A stretch of DNA of 64,000 bases from Sphingobacteriales bacterium 50-39 (lineage in GTDB: Bacteria; Bacteroidota; Bacteroidia; Chitinophagales; Chitinophagaceae): the NCBI GenBank assembly GCA_001898505.1, contig MKTZ01000014.1, positions 186,001 through 250,000 of the forward strand, written 5' to 3'. Position numbers and translations under genes: made by a program. Positions 62,171-64,000 of the stretch are shown here, in pieces. Numbering within the stretch: position 1 is the stretch's first letter; every line of letters starts with the position of its first letter. The notes below the pieces were generated by a model. That model saw only the letters and a program-made list of their open reading frames with translations, ran no database searches and was not told the DNA's origin.

Positions 62171-64000
62171 ATGTTCAGGAACTACTTGAAAGTCGCTGTT
62201 CGAAGCCTGCTCAAGCGGAAGGCCTTCACCCTGATCAATATTCTGGGGCTGGCCACCGGCATGGCTGTATGTCTGCTGATCGTCCTGTTTATCCGGAGCG
62301 AGCTCAGCTATGACAGTTTCCATAAGGATGGGGATCGTATCTACCGGGTGGTGCTGGATCGCAAGTATCCCACACGGGCGACGCCTTATTCCATCATCCC
62401 GGTCTCTATCGGTCCGGCGATGCAAAAAGAGTTCCCTGAAGTAGCGATGTGTACGGGATTACAGAATTTCGCAGGGAATAACAACGTCTTCCTGAAGGTG
62501 GGGGATCAGCTTTTCGAAGAGCCGCATATACTTATTGCAGATTCGAATTTTTTCCGGGTCTTCAGTACGACCCTGCTGGAGGGCGATACCGCCGGGGCGC
62601 TGGCCAAGCCCAATATGGCGGTGATCAATGAGACCACGGCCAAAAAAATGTTCGGCTCCGTGTCGAAGGCCATGGGGCAATACTTCGAGACGGATGCAAA
62701 ACAGCGGTTTACCATTTCGGCTGTCTGCAAGGACTGGCCCGAGAATTCGCATCAGCAATTCAATGTGCTGCTGTCCTTTAGCAGTTTCCCGTTTGCAAGA
62801 CAGACCAACTACACGGGCTTTTCCACCTGGACCTATCTTCTGCTCAAGCCAGGGGCCAATCCTGTCGCACTGGAAACAAAGATACCCGACATCATACGGA
62901 AATACGTATCGGGGGACATCGCCCGGAGCTTTGGGATGAGCTATGACGCCTTTATTGCCGCGGGCAATGGATATCATTATTTTTTACAGCCTCTGCAAAA
63001 GATACATCTCATCTCGGATATGGAAGCCGAGGCAAAGCCGAATGGCAGCATGCGGGCCGTAAATATCTTCGGGATCGTTGCCATATTTATTTTAGGCATT
63101 GCGTGTATCAATTTTATCAACCTTTCTACGGCCCGGAGCATGGAAAGGGCGAAGGAAGTGGGCATACGAAAGACCTTTGGCTCGGAAAAGCGATCGCTGA
63201 TCTTCCAGTTCCTCATGGAGTCGGTGCTGGTCAGCCTGTTGAGCATTGTGCTGGCGCTGGGACTTATCTGGGTGTTGCTGCCGTTGTTCAATAAGATGTC
63301 GGGCAAGGACCTGTCCGCGATGACCTTCTTCAACCCGCTGGTCCTGGTGGGGCTGCTGGTCTTTGGGGTCCTGGTAGGAGTGCTGGCCGGGCTTTATCCC
63401 GCCTTTGTCCTATCCTCCTTTGCGCCTATCAAGGTGCTGAAAGGGAAGTTCAAGTCTAGCCGGTATGGCACGGCATTGCGTAACGTGCTGGTGGTAGCCC
63501 AGTTTGCCATTTCTATCGTCCTTATCATCAGTACCATCATCGTCAATCGCCAGATGCAGTATATGCTCGGGGATAAATTAGGTTTCAGGAAGGACCATGT
63601 CATCGAGATACAGCGGGGGGACCTGCTCAATGACAAGGTACGGGCCTTTCGTATTGAGCTGCTCGGCATTGCCGGTGTGGAAAATGTCACCGGTACTACG
63701 TCCATGCCCGGCGATGAGGCTTTCTTTGGAGTGACCTGGCAGCCCGTAGGGTCCAGGGAATCCATGACGGGCAAGGGGATCATCGTAGATGACCAGTTTG
63801 CAAAGACCCTTGGTCTGGAAATGAAGGAAGGAAGGTTCTTTTCGAGGGATTACCCTACCGACAGCCTGGGCCTGGTGCTCAATGAGAAGGCCGTGTCGGC
63901 GCTGGGTTTGCAGGGGCCGGTAATAGGCGCGCGCCTGACCACGACGGATGAGAACCTGAATCCCCGGCCCGTGGACTCGCCCTATATCTATACTATCGTA
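62171..64000 (+). CDS. ABC transporter permease (FtsX/MacB_PCD type), 3' truncated by window edge
   Basis: The frame runs from the ATG at 62171 to the last base without a stop (610 codons visible). It starts MFRNYLKVAVRSLLKRKAFT, the signature of the large Bacteroidota permeases of about 790-800 residues. An N-terminal helix (about 20-42) is followed by a MacB-like periplasmic domain (about 50-280), then FtsX helices (about 290-430) containing TARSMERAKEVGIRKTFGSE, and a start of the second half near 435 (RNVLVVAQFAISIVLI). The pattern is typical of members induced by antimicrobial peptides, but the ATPase partner is not in view. Confidence 0.92.
   Translation, partial: MFRNYLKVAVRSLLKRKAFTLINILGLATGMAVCLLIVLFIRSELSYDSFHKDGDRIYRVVLDRKYPTRATPYSIIPVSIGPAMQKEFPEVAMCTGLQNFAGNNNVFLKVGDQLFEEPHILIADSNFFRVFSTTLLEGDTAGALAKPNMAVINETTAKKMFGSVSKAMGQYFETDAKQRFTISAVCKDWPENSHQQFNVLLSFSSFPFARQTNYTGFSTWTYLLLKPGANPVALETKIPDIIRKYVSGDIARSFGMSYDAFIAAGNGYHYFLQPLQKIHLISDMEAEAKPNGSMRAVNIFGIVAIFILGIACINFINLSTARSMERAKEVGIRKTFGSEKRSLIFQFLMESVLVSLLSIVLALGLIWVLLPLFNKMSGKDLSAMTFFNPLVLVGLLVFGVLVGVLAGLYPAFVLSSFAPIKVLKGKFKSSRYGTALRNVLVVAQFAISIVLIISTIIVNRQMQYMLGDKLGFRKDHVIEIQRGDLLNDKVRAFRIELLGIAGVENVTGTTSMPGDEAFFGVTWQPVGSRESMTGKGIIVDDQFAKTLGLEMKEGRFFSRDYPTDSLGLVLNEKAVSALGLQGPVIGARLTTTDENLNPRPVDSPYIYTIV

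Overview
The window looks like chromosomal DNA of a Bacteroidota bacterium, most likely from the Chitinophagaceae or a close relative. The signs are TonB-dependent receptors with carboxypeptidase-like N-terminal domains, a type IX secretion sorting domain, DUF3570/DUF4266/DUF3943 proteins, a clade II Sec-type nitrous-oxide reductase, weak ribosome binding sites, and -7 promoter elements of the TAnnTTTG type. I saw no rRNA, tRNA, CRISPR array, prophage or intact insertion sequence.

Layout. 1-0.9 kb: 3' part of a zinc alcohol dehydrogenase. 0.9-12.3 kb: stress island with a TonB-like protein, a phosphorylase-like glycosyltransferase, a pyridoxamine-oxidase-fold protein, a response regulator fused to a CRP domain, an alpha/beta hydrolase, a universal stress protein (Usp), a phosphoribosyltransferase, CdsA, a second-type GroEL and a BON protein. 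12.3-21.4 kb: PepSY-like protein, flippase-like protein, erythromycin-esterase-like protein, nitroreductase/PEBP/CDP-alcohol transferase operon, DUF3943, a second BON protein and a FIST protein. 21.4-30.2 kb: Usp/nitroreductase/formate dehydrogenase operon and a TonB receptor. 30.4-36.9 kb: complete N-type ATPase operon (atpDCQRBEFAG). 37-44 kb: beta-helix membrane protein, SGNH esterase, and a persulfide-dioxygenase-like/ABC efflux operon. 44-47.8 kb: thioredoxin/ApbE/DUF4266/DUF3570 cluster. 47.8-57.7 kb: oxidase-like membrane protein and the nos operon with its own TonB receptor. 57.7-64 kb: glutathione peroxidase, aldo/keto reductase, S9 peptidase and a truncated FtsX-type permease.

The main discovery is regulatory. 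Nineteen promoters between 1.7 and 49.2 kb carry dyads of the CRP/FNR type, TGA-N6-TCA. They are usually paired 22 bp apart, at fixed distances from a -7 element: centres about 30.5 and 52.5 bp upstream of its second base, equivalent to roughly -41 and -62. I count 25 perfect six-base cores at phased positions and six degenerate ones. Several divergent gene pairs share the same sites symmetrically. The set covers Usp, BON, GroEL, nitroreductase, phosphoribosyltransferase, erythromycin esterase, formate dehydrogenase, N-ATPase, sulfur/efflux and N2O-reduction genes. This is a coherent anoxia or dormancy regulon whose gene content resembles the mycobacterial DosR regulon. The response regulator-CRP fusion encoded at 4.1-5.2 kb, which keeps the Glu-x3-Arg recognition-helix pair expected for a TGA half-site, is the candidate controller. 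A stand-alone FNR/CRP protein elsewhere in the genome is the alternative.
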